From assembly GCA_029851415.1 (NCBI GenBank), contig CM056744.1, forward strand, positions 69,558,172 through 69,622,171: a stretch of 64,000 nucleotides of DNA. Direction: 5' to 3'. Under the pieces are notes generated by a model. The model had not been told where the DNA came from. It worked only from the letters and a program-made list of their open reading frames with translations, and made no database searches. Positions 1 to 12,100 of the stretch are shown here, one piece after another; within the stretch, counting starts at the first letter, position 1, and every line of letters starts with the position of its first letter. Origin of the DNA: Eretmocerus hayati. Its lineage: Eukaryota > Arthropoda > Insecta > Hymenoptera > Aphelinidae. Both the position numbers and the translations under genes were made by a program.

Positions 1-1475
1 TTGTGAGGACTTTGATCAGCGCGGAAAGCGTTAGACAAAGCGTTGTACTTATGAACGTTGATCGGCATAGTTGATCTCACTTCGGCACGTGGCGGCACAA
101 CACGTAAAATTTGCACTTCGTCGTCTGACGATGAGGACAGCGTAATGACTTCGATCTTTGAAGGATGATCGATTACTGGCTGCAGATGAGCCGCGTTGCG
201 GGCGGATCGCTGTGCTCGGCTGAGCCGGCGGCGGCGTTGAGCGGAGGCGGCGGCTGCTTCCGGAAACTTGGGATTTGCTCTCCAGCTGCCGTTGGTTTGT
301 ACCTGACGAGCTATAGGTTCAATCGGAGGGCTTGTGCTCGTCGGTCGATTTTCGTTGGCTGATGAGTAGCCTGATGATGTGTTTGAGGCGGCCTCTTGAA
401 TGATGCGTTGAAGATATTCGTCCTCGATGTCCGATGCGATAGCTCGTGTTGACGATGCAGACGACAGACAATCGTCCGAGTCAACTCCTTGTTGTTTGGG
501 CTCCTGGTCTTGAGGCGAGCTTGACGACACCACGGGCAGCTGTGGCTTGCTGTGAGGCCCGGGGCGCGGCTGCGACCAAGGAGATGAGAGGCCCGGGCTG
601 CTTGAGGTGCCAGTCGTAGCACACAGTCCGGATGAGGCCTCGAGTATGATGCGTCTCTTCTTCGTTGGTTGCTCGGGTATCCGCTCGGAGCTTGAAGAAG
701 AATCGTCGTCCGACGATGATGTCTCAACTTCACTAGGCCACCAACCCCCGGGTGCCCCGGCGAGCCAGCGTCGAGGGCGACGGAGAATGCGGCGTGGTGA
801 TGCGTCGAGATTGCGATTTTGCATGGCGTAGGGTACTTGGCTGCTGGCACGATGCTGGAGCGCGACTGATGCATGCGATAGCACCGGGCGAGACTTTATA
901 CCTTTCGAGGGCGTACGGTGTCCACGCGTACGCTCGGCGGTCACTGCTGCTGCAAGTGATTTGTCCCTTGCCTGCTGTACGAACGTGCGATTCACGGACC
1001 TAGATGGACTTTCTACTTTCATCGATCTAGGCGCGCTTTTGCAAGTCGAGCTTTTTGGTGCGGCCCCGTGAGGGTCTACTCTGTCGATGGTGACTATCGT
1101 GACTCGTTTCTTCCGAGAGTCGAGGTCCCCGAACGGGTTTTTTCTCTTCGCCGGTCCGGGTGTAGTCGTAAAAATTGAGCTTGCGCTTGCGTGATGTTGG
1201 TTTACACATTCATGCGCTGCCACCAGTCCAGAGCGTGCCTTCTTCTCTTTACTCACGGACTCGAACGGGTTTTTTCTCTTCACCGGCTCGGGTGCGTTTT
1301 CTTGGGGTAAGTCGGCGTACTTGTCGGCCCCGTGAGGGTTCCGTATAGGCATGACAATATCGTCGGAGTACCCTATCGGGCTCGTGCGCTGCGTGATGGC
1401 CGAAATGCATTCCCTGAAAAATCTGTCGCCGGCGCTAGTGAGCGGGCGATTGGAATGACTCCAAATTAGCTGCAT
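1..1475 (-). CDS. Unrecognised Ser-rich, basic, GC-rich protein (3' end beyond window)
   Basis: One frame stays open from just after a TGA at 1653-1655 to the left edge of the window, about 550 codons. The first ATG in it is at 1475, giving at least 491 codons. Chance is unlikely to leave so long a frame free of stops even at this GC content, which is well above that of the flanks. I recognise no domain. Visible features are two related basic motifs, PVKRKNPFES and PAKRKNPFGD, each associated with an NPHGA or DPHGA motif; a serine/aspartate tract (ETSSSDDDSSSSSE) followed by TKKRR, which could be a nuclear localisation signal; a second SSSSDDE tract; and an arginine-rich stretch AQRRRRLSRAQRS. 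This composition suggests a nuclear or chromatin-associated protein, or a protein of an integrated large DNA virus or Maverick; that is inference. The start could also be upstream or in another exon. Confidence 0.55.
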   Translation of the reverse strand, partial: MQLIWSHSNRPLTSAGDRFFRECISAITQRTSPIGYSDDIVMPIRNPHGADKYADLPQENAPEPVKRKNPFESVSKEKKARSGLVAAHECVNQHHASASSIFTTTPGPAKRKNPFGDLDSRKKRVTIVTIDRVDPHGAAPKSSTCKSAPRSMKVESPSRSVNRTFVQQARDKSLAAAVTAERTRGHRTPSKGIKSRPVLSHASVALQHRASSQVPYAMQNRNLDASPRRILRRPRRWLAGAPGGWWPSEVETSSSDDDSSSSSERIPEQPTKKRRIILEASSGLCATTGTSSSPGLSSPWSQPRPGPHSKPQLPVVSSSSPQDQEPKQQGVDSDDCLSSASSTRAIASDIEDEYLQRIIQEAASNTSSGYSSANENRPTSTSPPIEPIARQVQTNGSWRANPKFPEAAAASAQRRRRLSRAQRSARNAAHLQPVIDHPSKIEVITLSSSSDDEVQILRVVPPRAEVRSTMPINVHKYNALSNAFRADQSPH

Positions 1476-1655
1476 CGTTGATCTTGTAAACTGGGCGCCA
1501 CCGAGCTTGAGTTGTTGCAATCGTGCCGCTCGGAAACACGAGCAATGTCGGGCAGTTTTCTGTTCTTGATTCTTGAGACTCTGAATTCTTGGGGGGTGGA
1601 GGTTGGCCTCTAGTTGGGCGTCAATTGATATGCGCAGGTTTGAGAGACGGGATCA

Positions 1656-4299
1656 GTGGTGGGATTTTGGAGTTATGAGAGGATAAAACACTTTCTTGAC
1701 ACCTTGATATTTCTGTGAATGATGTGGCCTCGGCTATGTACATTTCAATGCGCGGACACTCAAACATGCGTACACACACTAGTTGATCGAACCCCGACTT
1801 CAAACCAGGATATCGTCGGTGCGGGCACGGAGCAGAGCCTCCGGCCGCACCTAGTAAAAAACGGTATACTCTCAGCGCGACGGTCGTGACTCTTGCGTGA
1901 CGTTGGAAGAAGAACTGTGTCTGTCGAAAAGTGCGCATTGTACATATAGTGTGACGATAACATGTCATCACGTGTGTGCGATTTGACGTGTATTGACACA
2001 TTTGTTATATTGGTACATTAAAATGCAAAATACTCTAAATGCCATGTTACTCGGCTTAAAACGTCACGTCCAGGATATGTATTTGCTATATGCATAAGGC
2101 TGAAACAAGGGGCATCACAGCCCTTTGGTATGACTTATAATAATAAGTTACGTGGTATTCGGGTACGGCGACGATTTTAAAATCTATTCGGCTTATGGCC
2201 TTCTACGTACAAGTGGAGCGCGTGACTTTGCATGTCGCGTAGCTTGAAGAGCCCGTAACCCAGGTATGCGGTGCACACGGCACCATTGTATATAAAGATA
2301 TATCTATATACGTATCTTGCCTCGACGGCTCATAACCCACACATACATTCGCGAATTTTTAAACGTTGAAATTTTGATTGAAAAAATTATGCACATTTTA
2401 AGATTTTGGATAATGAAATTATTCAAAAGTTATGGGCATAACAAAGTTATAGGTAAAACATAGCACTAGATTGCTTACATATGTCAAAGAAGCCACAAAG
2501 ATACGGTCAGGAAATAAGGAAAATGATGTAAAATTTCATAGATCAAAGTTACTCTGTTCCAGGATCTTATAGGTTTTGAAGGGAATATTGGCCAAGGGTA
2601 AAATATCAATAAGAAAAAAGGGTCAAGAAACACAAAAAGAGAAATCAATTGAAGTACTCGAGATGAGGAATAATTATGCAATATAAAATGGACCAAAATC
2701 AACAATGAACCCGAGAAAAACTGTTCCAATATGTAATAACACGGGAAGACTATGTAGAAATTCATGTAAACGTCATTCACACAAAACAAGTAGGGCTTGT
2801 CAAGGACGACAAGGTCCCGGTCTCACACGTGCGACGACATAGGTGATTGCCCTCATCAAGCGATCACCCTGTCGTCGGTTCTGCAAGACCGATCGCCGAT
2901 GCACACCTGGAGGAATGCATCGCGCGATCACGTTTTGCCGAGCTTTGCACTTTTGGTCGATGCAACGCGCATCGAGCCGAGGACATATTCGCTCAGATCA
3001 CCATTATTTGGCGGCAAAAATACTGACTGTAGCGCTCATAGTGGCCAAATGTCACACGAAAACACGGGGGCCAGCGACGGGGGCAGCCATGGCGAGTCGT
3101 ACATATAGGTATAGAGCTTCCGCGTCGACTGGCGTCTGCTGATGCTATCTGAATACTTCTCATTAGATCAACATCATGACTCCATCAATATAGGTCAATC
3201 ACTATACTAGAGTTCCGAATATACACTGTCGGTGGTGAGGATTTTTCATAGAGATATAATACCAAATTATATCTCTATGGAATTGACTCGTTGCAGTGCG
3301 AGCAGTGAGTCTCTCTCTCATATTCACCCAACACAACGAAAGCACGCTTGACTTGTGCTGATGCAGCCATCAGCCCGGCTCCACTTCGTCGTCACGGGAT
3401 CGTGTTGTGACGTGTTTCACGCAGGTGTATTGCGTGATCGAGTGGACTCGACCTGTAGTGTATCTTTTGGCGATAAAAATGTAATGAGACTGTACAGTAT
3501 ACCGAGTCTGTCATGAATTAGATGTTGGCTGGAGCAATTGCATATGCTGTGATGTTTTTAGGCTTAACGTGCTTGTGTGTGTGTGCATGTATGTGCAGCC
3601 GTGCGCGCGAGCCCCCGTTGTTTAATGCGCGGCTCGGCCATAAGAGGCGCTCTAAGACAACTTGAGCGGAGCGAATAAGCCTCGTCTCGCGCGCGCCGCA
3701 TCAGACCGCTCACCCACTCTTTACACCAAGTACACAGCTATTTGTATTCATATTTCACGACAGTATAATATATATTTGAGTATCTTTCTTTGGTCACCGA
3801 AACCCCACGTAACAACACACACATACACACACACCTTTTTCCTCATCTGATTCATCCTCATCATCTTCCTACGTCACGTAACACATCACCTTATCAGTCA
3901 TTCACCACTCCCCATAGACTTATCCATTTCTCGTATACCTTTCTGATTCTCCATATCTCCCTATACCATATAGTTATTCTTGAATTGTCTGCCCCACACT
4001 TCAATCTATGATCCGCACCATTTCGCCCCATACGCCACCCCACTCCGATCCACACCATCAGATAACTGGAAATTCGCCTGCTCCACCCCCACCGCTCACA
4101 CCGCACCACTCCGCCTCCTATAAAATATGCCTCGTCGCCCCACACAATATATATACGTCCCACATCTGAATTCACTCCCCCCCCACAATTTATTGTATTG
4201 TTGAATAATATTCTGTTCCCACAGCCCTCATCCTCGTGAACAGATTGATATGAATCACGAATGATTGAAAGGAGAATATCACTAATATCTTATCACTGA
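1656..4299. other. No gene recognised
   Basis: A minus-strand frame of 126 codons (1621-2001) overlaps the start of the GC-rich frame out of phase; it is probably fortuitous but might be an upstream part of that gene. From 2,800 to 3,130 the sequence is GC-rich, with short overlapping frames and no recognisable product. Between 3,800 and 3,840 there are short CA-rich simple repeats. Nothing else can be supported. Confidence 0.5.
3247..3279. repeat. Short perfect hairpin
   Basis: A 14-bp perfect inverted repeat (CATAGAGATATAAT) with a loop of about five bases. It is too small to classify. It may be a remnant of a palindromic element. Confidence 0.6.
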
Positions 4300-4309
4300 T
4301 ACAAGGACA

Positions 4310-5000
4310 TCATCATCATTTCAAAAGCCACACTCCTCCGAGAACGAGTTTGATGTCGCAGTGATTCACGGGTGGGTTAGTGTCAGTGGAATTGATGTAA
4401 AGAATCGGAGAGATTCAGGAATCACATAGTGAGACAAAATTATGTTGAGTTACGTCTTCGGAATATTCGAATATTCTGCATTAGAAGGATAAATGTGGAA
4501 TAAATCCACCGGGAAGGATGAAATCTGGAGGATATTTGTATGTGGCCGAATACTCCTCTGCACCGCTAAAATTGTCTCCACAGTCCTCACAGCCTATTCT
4601 ACACTGTCAAAACTTAGAGAGTGAATTGTTTGCTTCGGAATGAACTGGGAGGGGGGGTCGTGTAGGGGGGATCCTCCGAATGGATTGATGATGATCAAGA
4701 CCATCATGACTGGAGGAGGGAAACAATTCGAGAGGAAATTATTTTGCTGTCGAATATTCTTTCGCGCAAATTTCCAAGCGACGTGAGACTTTGCCTTGCT
4801 TATCATCTGCATTCTTTGAAGCCAAATTCTACGTGAACGGAATCTTGCAAGGGGATGATAATGATTATTGGAAGAGGAATTCGATGACGAACGGTAATGT
4901 GGAGAGAGTAGGGAGGGTTTCTTGTTGTCCCGGGAAGAGGGAAGGCAATTCTGAGAATCGGTTTTTCCATTTTGGATTTGATACAGTGGAAAGGGCAAAT
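4310..5000 (+). repeat. Dispersed repeat, copy 1 (inverted copy at 21.5-22.2 kb)
   Basis: This stretch matches the reverse complement of about 21,500-22,160, and part of it matches 23,600-23,790. Shared landmarks are ACTCCTCCGAGAACGA near 4,330, GTGAATTGTTTGCTTCG near 4,620, a G-run near 4,650 and the block around TTTGCTGTCGAATATT at 4,742. No frame is conserved between copies, so it looks like a non-coding, transposon-derived repeat. The ends are blurred. Confidence 0.6.
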
Positions 5001-6640
5001 TACTAGCCTCTGATTGAAAAACAAGTATTTCGTAGGATGTGTGGGGAGAAATTCATGTATACACAATGATATAACAGTCCCACAAAAAACGAGGGTTTCT
5101 TTATCAACCGAGGGTAAGTCATTTTTGACGTATTTTGAGCTGCTGAACACGAATTTGGAATCAAAACAGCACCTTTGACTAGCCGTTATCGAGTTCTGGA
5201 CATATTGAAGGGTTAAGAGGATGGCGGATATCGGCTGGAAAGGCGTCTGCTAAATGACCCCAAACTGGCGTATTTCATCTCACGTCACGTAAACTCATCC
5301 AATAGATTCCAAACTTCATGAAAATGTAGATAAATCTCGAAGAATTCGCGCAAAGTCAGTGATTTGCATGACAAAGATCTGAGGGAGTCAAAAACTGTCT
5401 CAAAAGTGGGAAGGCTTTGAGATAAGGCTATGATTATACTCACAATATGGGAATTGTAGATGCTATACCGCTTTGAGAGGGACTTTCCGCCCATGCTCAG
5501 GCTGTACTCTATCGCAGGTCAAAATTTTCTAGTCTATTGAATTGGTTCTGGGGGCTTGAGATGGAATATGCCCTTTTGGGGTAGCACAAGTGAGTATTCC
5601 ATATCGCAAAGCAGAAGTTGCATTTGTCGAGATGGCAGCATTGCCGTGAACTTTGTTCGGCTGATGTCGGCTGCTAGACATTGCAAGCGCGTGCTTACGT
5701 CACGCGTGCTTGCTTGTTGGTATGCAATACACAAATCGTCGCAACAGGCGTTTTGCGAAAGAATCGTGGCTTCCCAGTGGAAAAGAGTGTCCGGGTCGTG
5801 CGGGGGTGTGCTAGTTATGTGTGATTTGTGCTGTGCTGAGTAGGTTGGTGTACATATCAGATGCTATAAGGATGCACATGGACGCCGTGGCCATCTCTTA
5901 TGTGACACGACTTTGTTATGCTTCGGAATAATAAATTATGGATGAGGTCCATAAAAAATGTCGTGTCCGAGTAGTGCAAGGCCTCCTGCAAGCTAGCGAG
6001 ACCAAGAGAGAACCTGCCTGTTATAAATTTGTAGCGTGAGTGATGGTATATTGAGGCATGTTTTTCCCATCTCACTGCATGTTACTTGCTTTTGCCAGTT
6101 CTCAGATTTCCCCCAAAATGTTCATTTAGAGATGGTTCGAAGACGTTTTCGGATTCAAAATGATGTGATTAATATTATGCACTGTTATTTAAGTGGAATG
6201 GAGTAGAATAGTTGTCTAGAAGTTATTTTAGTTGAATTGCTGAATATCGTGGTTCAAAATCCACAAGCGGCTTCAACCTCGAACATTGTCTCTGACCTTA
6301 TTGTTGGTCTCTTGTTGTTTTTTCATCACCCCTGAGCCACCTAGAACTCTTAGAAGACTCCATTTCTCACTCCCACAGCTCCCCAAGATGCATGATAAAT
6401 GTGCACTCATGGTGAAGAATCATAGAGTTAGATTCTTAATTGTGAGCAGCAGTTTCTTAGACTTCCAAAAATGAGCTGGATTATCATTTATATTGGAATG
6501 ACATCATGGATAGAGAACTAGTCATGAATGCTTTTCTATAGTCAGACAATCGCAGCGACAAGTTATACATTGTTGGAAATGACCAAGGGACGATTAAATA
6601 TCTGTCAACTCAATTTACCAGATCCATGACGGCTCAAAAC
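5001..6640. other. No gene recognised
   Basis: AT-rich sequence with only short, unconvincing open frames (95 codons or fewer). No domain, repeat or RNA gene is visible. Confidence 0.5.
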
Positions 6641-6646
6641 TATACT

Positions 6647-7404
6647 TACAAGGAGAGCATCAGGTCTGCGGAACACGGATCTTGATGAAACTCTAGGAAT
6701 CATCTTGTTCTGGTAAAAAATGAAGGTATCTCCAAGGATTCAGTCCAATGGGCCTCCTATCCCAAGATACAGCGTCTATACAGGCCCATGTTAAAAATAC
6801 ACATATATAGATATACTAACAATACTAACCTCCATAGCTGTATCTCGGAATAGGAGGCCCATTGGACTTAAGGTAATATTAGCGGTACTGCATGAGTCAA
6901 TTGTGGAATATACCCGCGCCTGACTCCCTTCAGCCCGCGATATAGGTATAGTGAATGCGCGCAGCAGACGTCAACATAACCACGTAACGGCCAAAAGAGA
7001 CTACATTTGTCTTTGGATCTCTTTTCATAAGCACTGAATCATCAATCTGATTGATGCTTAGTTATTTTCGTATATTCTTTCTTCTGTGTGTCAATTCTCA
7101 TGAGAATCTGAACGTCAGATATTACTGTACTCGTGATCTTCCATAAGACTCCGTGTTAAACGGCCTTTATAAAAACGCTCAGAACTTCTTTCCCCGGTAC
7201 TGAAGGCTTCTGAAATTTCAACTGGAGCACTTTGAGACCCTAATCAACAACTGTGCCGACTTTTGTAATTTTCTGAACGTCAATTCTAGTACCGCTAGTA
7301 CTACCTTAATCCTTGGAGATACCTTCATTTTTCACCAAAACAAGATGATTCCTAGAATTTCATCAAGATCCGTGTTCCGCAGACCTGATGCTCTCCTTGT
7401 TAGT
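6647..7404. mobile_element. Non-autonomous DNA element with ~140-bp inverted termini
   Basis: The left arm begins ACAAGGAGAGCATCAGG and is repeated inverted at 7,308-7,403 with few mismatches. The similarity continues inward through GGTATCTCCAAGGATT and AGCGGTACT. A smaller element at 6741-6869 interrupts the left arm; the uninterrupted right arm serves as the empty site. The interior has no coding frame. The target duplication is unclear, so the superfamily is not assigned. Confidence 0.7.
6741..6869. mobile_element. Small MITE nested in the left arm
   Basis: The ends are an inverted repeat of about 35 bp, starting CAGTCCAATGGGCCTCC and closing with its near-complement. The middle is AT-rich. 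Comparison with the intact right arm of the host element places the insertion between GGATT and AAGGTA, with at most a TT duplication. There is no coding capacity. Confidence 0.7.
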
Positions 7405-8214
7405 TTCTATTCCAAATCCTTGAATCAGGCGAGATAATTCAAATTCATGAATAGAACTAATAGCACTCTAGAGGCTGTTCTATAGAATAATCGATTCTCT
7501 CTTAATATTGATTTATGTAAGTACTTGAAGTGCGAACTTGGATATCTTCTTGTGCATGTGAATTTGAATGCTTTTTTTGAACATTCCTATTATCAATTGA
7601 GTCAATTCAACTCATGTTGATGGACATGAATACAGATGACTATCTGAGGATCAACCCGCTTTCCAAGGAATGAATGATTTCCTCTCAATAATGATTGATG
7701 TAAGCATTTGGGGTGAGATTTTGGATATCTTCTCATGAATGTGAATTAACATGCTTTTATATGTATTTTCCAATGTATGTATTGAATTTATGCCGATGAA
7801 TACGAATGGAGATAACTATCAAACAGCGACTCGCGAGTTTCTCAGTTGGTATTGATCGTTAATCATTGAGGGGTTGGTGTTTGCGGAGTGACGAAAACCT
7901 GCCGATTTTGGTGACGTGGGGATGGAGACACTATGCCACGCTTGAGAAGCTGGAGCGGAGCAGTTTCAAGGCTCTGTTGCGTGTGATATCAGTGTGGTGT
8001 ATTCACCTCTCATAGTGCACAAGTGACACATAACAAGCACCCTTACCAAATTTAAACACAGTGTTGTTGTTACCTGTGTGCTAATTTAGTTTCCGAACTT
8101 CGTGTGCAGCTCTACTTCAGTGTGTGTTCAACAGACATCAATCAGTTAAGGGCATGTGGAAGCTCTACCTTACCATATGAGCAAAATACGGCTAAATTGA
8201 ATTTTCCTAAAAAA
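7405..8214. other. No gene recognised
   Basis: AT-rich DNA with no recognisable coding or RNA feature. A weak direct similarity between about 7,500-7,640 and 7,680-7,800 (ATGATTGATGTAAG-like and ATCTTCT-like blocks) suggests an old tandem duplication of about 190 bp. Confidence 0.4.
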
Positions 8215-8476
8215 ACAATGGAATATCGCAAAAAAGTAAAATCCTTACTTTGTACTCTGTGATCAGATCTATCACCTAAAATAAGAAAGAAATTGATTGG
8301 TGGTGCCGTTTTTTCGAAATCGTGAGGACTGTAAACGTGTTGATCTACATGTATTACAGTCCTCACGATTTCAGGAGGACAACAGCTCCAATCAACTCGA
8401 CTCTTTTTGTAAATGGTAGATCTGATTCCCAAGTACAAAAGAAGGGATCACTTTTACGTAATTCTGCCGTAAACGA
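8215..8476. repeat. Inverted repeat with ~120-bp arms (MITE-like hairpin)
   Basis: The centre is a nearly perfect hairpin: GAAATCGTGAGGACTGTAA at about 8,317 pairs with its complement at about 8,353-8,371. Similarity continues outward through GATTGGTGG/CCAATCAAC-type blocks, GATCAGATCTA and TTTGTACT, with increasing divergence. A 98-codon minus-strand frame across it is a by-product of the palindrome. Confidence 0.65.
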
Positions 8477-8991
8477 TAGATATTGACTGAGAATCCCGAG
8501 CAGCAAATTATCGGCCCGCAACCAGCTGATCGAGACAGGCTTCGTGTTGTCGCGCAGCGCGCAGACAGACGACGTGAACGTATTATACCTGTCTAATATC
8601 GGCTCCTATTATTGTTATTGATCTTTTGACGTGAAAGACTTGCTGTTTCCCGGTGCCCTCGTCGCGGATGCCCCGATGGTCATCACCTGGTGAACGCGAG
8701 TGCTCCGGGTGACGGTGATGGTGAAGTGCCGGTGAAAAATAGTAAGCCCGCGTATCGAGCATAACGCACAATTTCGTCGAGCAATGACGTCGTCGACTGC
8801 TTACAAGCCGATTCTTTGCAGGCCAGTATAAAAAAAACCAGACAGTTTCACTGGAAAATAATAAATGTCGATGGTACTCAGAGTCATCCCGAATTAACTA
8901 TGCCTGGTACATACTCAGGGTGTTATGTAGTTTTTTTTATGCGATAGGTTATAAGTAAGCTGCTTCTGCTGTGTCTTTGAATGAGACCGTA
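8477..8991. other. No gene recognised
   Basis: A moderately GC-rich patch near 8,500-8,770 followed by AT-rich DNA. No convincing coding feature. Confidence 0.45.
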
Positions 8992-9555
8992 CACTGTAAA
9001 AAATGTTGAATGAAATTCATCATCTAGCTTAGTAAAAATACAACGCTGGGAGTGGTGAGTTTCATCCCATTCCTTGTAACTTTACAAACCCTTGTAAATT
9101 TACCAGTCTCAGAGGGGATAATATATAGTTGGATACCAGTCTCAGACTGGTAAAATTTTCTGTAAAATTCCCTCGCTCAGGCTTGTAAAATTCAGCTCAA
9201 CCGAGCATGCGCGGATCTGAAGTTTGGTCTGCTGGGCCCACGCACAACTAACCTAAAAAGCTCCTCCGCGGTCGAGTGTTTATGTCTCGAGCGATGAGTT
9301 TTCGACTCGCACGAGTTTTCACCCTTTTCAAAATTATCGTGGATTAAGATGCTTCATTCCAAGACTCCATTTCATGAGGAAAAGCCCCCGAGTAGCCCGT
9401 AAGCTTCAGTTGGACAAGGTTTCTTCAGGTCTGAAATTTACCGTCAGCCGGTAAATGAAATTTACAAGCCGCTTGTAAATTTACACGTCCCAGCGCGGTA
9501 TCTAACTATTACTCTCTCTGAGACTTGTAATTTTACATAAAAATTTTTTACAGTG
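8992..9555. mobile_element. TA-flanked MITE, CACTGTAAAAAA family, copy 1
   Basis: The element starts CACTGTAAAAAATG and ends in TTTTTTACAGTG, with TA on both outer sides (8990-8991 and 9556-9557), as expected of Tc1/mariner-type insertion. The sub-terminal regions also repeat in inverted form, with blocks such as TTGTAAATTTAC and GTCTCAGA in both halves. It is 564 bp long and has no coding frame. Elements at 31506-32607 and 33570-34153 share the termini. Confidence 0.75.
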
Positions 9556-9599
9556 TATGTCAAAACTTTTCATTCTTAAGGTTTTTCCTCCATATCTCA

Positions 9600-11480
9600 C
9601 AAAAACTGAAATTCTTTGTATTCAGGATGTTTCAAAGTTATGATTTTCCTATTGGAATGGGTTCTGCTTGAGATTACAACTAAATCATCTTTAAATACTT
9701 AGTTAAGCAGCGAGCCTGGGTGAGTCTTGGAAAAAAAGTAGATGATTGGATTGTGCAATGAATTCCAATTTGGGTCTGCTAAGATATCTGTATTCCAAAG
9801 AGGTGATTCCATGTATGTACATTCTGTAAAATCTGTTAGAAATTGGCTTAAATGTGAAGATCTTGTCACCAAACGTCCAAGAGTTGAGTGATAAATTTCA
9901 TGGCTTCAAGGATGTATTCACAAAGTTCAGAATTTTATTGTCACGTGTGGGCCTTTGAACCATTTTTGATTGATCCTACCATTCTATTAAAGATTCCAAC
10001 TAGCATATATTAAAATTACTTTGTCAGAATGGCACGCTCGGGCAACTCTGAGAGCAAAAGTAAATCGAATATTGCAATGGACTTCAAATTGTGTCTGTTG
10101 GAATCTCTACAATTTACAGGGGTGATTTCAATTGCATTTGTTGGGATCCGTTGAGAATTGGCTTCACTGTGGAATATTTGTGATCCCTGGTTTGGGAAGC
10201 TGGATGGTGAATTTCATGATTTCAGGTATGTCTTGATGAAATTTGTGATCCTTTTACTAAGTATTAGCCTCTGAATCATTTTTGAACAATTTCACCATTC
10301 TATTTAAATTTCCAGCTAGAGTATCTCAAAGTTACCTGGTAAAGATGGTGCGCATGGATCACTTTATAAGCAAAGGCAATGACTGGATATTGCAATGAGC
10401 TCCAAACTGTATCTGTTGAGATACATATATTTTAGAGGGGTGATTTCATATTCATTTACTTAGATCCATTGAAAACTGTCTTACTTGTGAAGCTTTCATG
10501 ATTCCAAGTTCAGAGGTTAGATAGTAGATCCCAAAGGATATATTGGTGAAATTCAGAATCCCATTGTTCAGTGTGAGCCTTTAGACAATTCTGATCAATC
10601 TAACTATTCTATTGTAGGTTCCAGCTAGAGTATCTTAAAGTTACCTTGTCAGAATGGTGCGCACGGATCACTTTATAAGCAAAAGTCAATGATGGGATAT
10701 TGCAATGAGCTCCAAATTGTATCTGCTGAGATACTCACATTTTGGAGGGGTGATTTCATATTCATTTGCTCACATCCATTGGAAATTGTCTCACTTGTGA
10801 ATTTTTTATGATTCCAAGTTCACAGGTTAGATAGTAAATCTCATGATTCGAGGTATGTCTTGATGAAATTTATGATCTTTTTACTATAAATTGGCCTCTG
10901 GATCATTTTTGACCAATCTCACCATTCTATTTAAGGTTCCAGCTAGACTATCTCAAAAATACCTTATCAAAATGGTGCGCACGGATCAGTTTATAAGCAA
11001 AAGTCAATGATGGGATTTTGCAATGAGCTTCAAATTGTATCTGATGAGTTACTTACATTTTAGAGGGGTGATTTCATATTCATTTGCTCAGATCCATTGA
11101 AAATTTTCTTACTTGTGAAGTTTTTATGATTCCAAGTTCAGAGGTTAGATAGTAAACTTCATCATCCCAGGTTGATGAAATTCAGAATCCCATTGTTGAG
11201 TGTGGGCCTTTAGATATTTCTGATCAATCTCAATTCTATTCTAGGTTCCAACCAGAACATCTCAAGATACTTGGTAACATATTGGTGCGCTCAAGTGACT
11301 TTCAAGGCCAAAGTTAATTCTTGGGTTTACAATGAGCTTCCAGCTTATGTTCAATGAGACCCTCATGTTCCAGAGGGGGATTCCATCTCCCTTTCAAGGT
11401 ATATTATGGATGTATAAGCGCTTCAGTAATATTAGATTCAAATTGTAATCTTTAATCTCTGTCTGTACATCATGATTCAT
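9600..11480. repeat. Degenerate tandem array, ~315-bp unit, six copies
   Basis: Six units follow one another. The marker GGGGTGATTTCAT recurs at about 9,803, 10,122, 10,440, 10,750, 11,068 and 11,379, a spacing of 310-319 bp. Other markers per unit are AATGGTGCGCACGGATCA, AAGCAAAAGTCAATGATGG and TGATTCCAAGTTCAGAGG. The outer units are the most diverged. There is no conserved frame, so it is a satellite-like array rather than a repetitive gene. Confidence 0.8.
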
Positions 11481-12100
11481 CATCTACGCATTCCAAAATC
11501 TTAGAACAAGGTGCATTCATGGAGTTGCTCAGCATGAAATTCAGAGATTATTTTGAATCTTCATTGGGGTAAAATCTGCATCTATACTATCTGATGTAAT
11601 CTCTCAACTTGAGTAGTGATACTATCACAATGAATATTTTCAGGTACAGCGGTAACATAAATGCATCAGCTGTGGCTAACGAGAGACAGCTCTAATGAAA
11701 TAATCAGGACAGCGCTTGACCATGATGTGTTTCTCTCCTCGTTGCTGAATCCACAAAATAGCACAATATGGAATGTATAGACTTCAATGCGCTTGTGGCT
11801 CATTTCTTGAAGAAAGAGTTGTTCAAGATTGTACTGCTGCAAGAATCACTCCATTTGAAAAAAATGGATGCACATAGTAAAAACTGTGTTTTTAAGAGTG
11901 GGAGTGGTAATCCAAAATAATGCCACGTGGAAGAAATACTTACTAGTATAAACAGAATGTGAGATGAGCAGAAATCTTACTGGATGTCGTATCAAAAATC
12001 TACTTGAAAGTATATAAGACATGTGAACAAGATCATTGTAACATCAGTCATCAAATATCCAGTATTGTCTAGTATGCCTTCGAGCCATCGAGTATGTCTT
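11481..12100. other. No gene recognised
   Basis: Unique-looking AT-rich sequence between the 315-bp array and the 46-bp minisatellite. No coding or RNA feature seen. Confidence 0.45.

Noticed and set aside
311..874. 187-codon minus-strand frame, and GC-rich plus-strand frames in the first kilobase
   Set aside because: They overlap the much longer minus-strand frame 1652 to 1 in other phases and have no recognisable domain, so they are treated as shadows.
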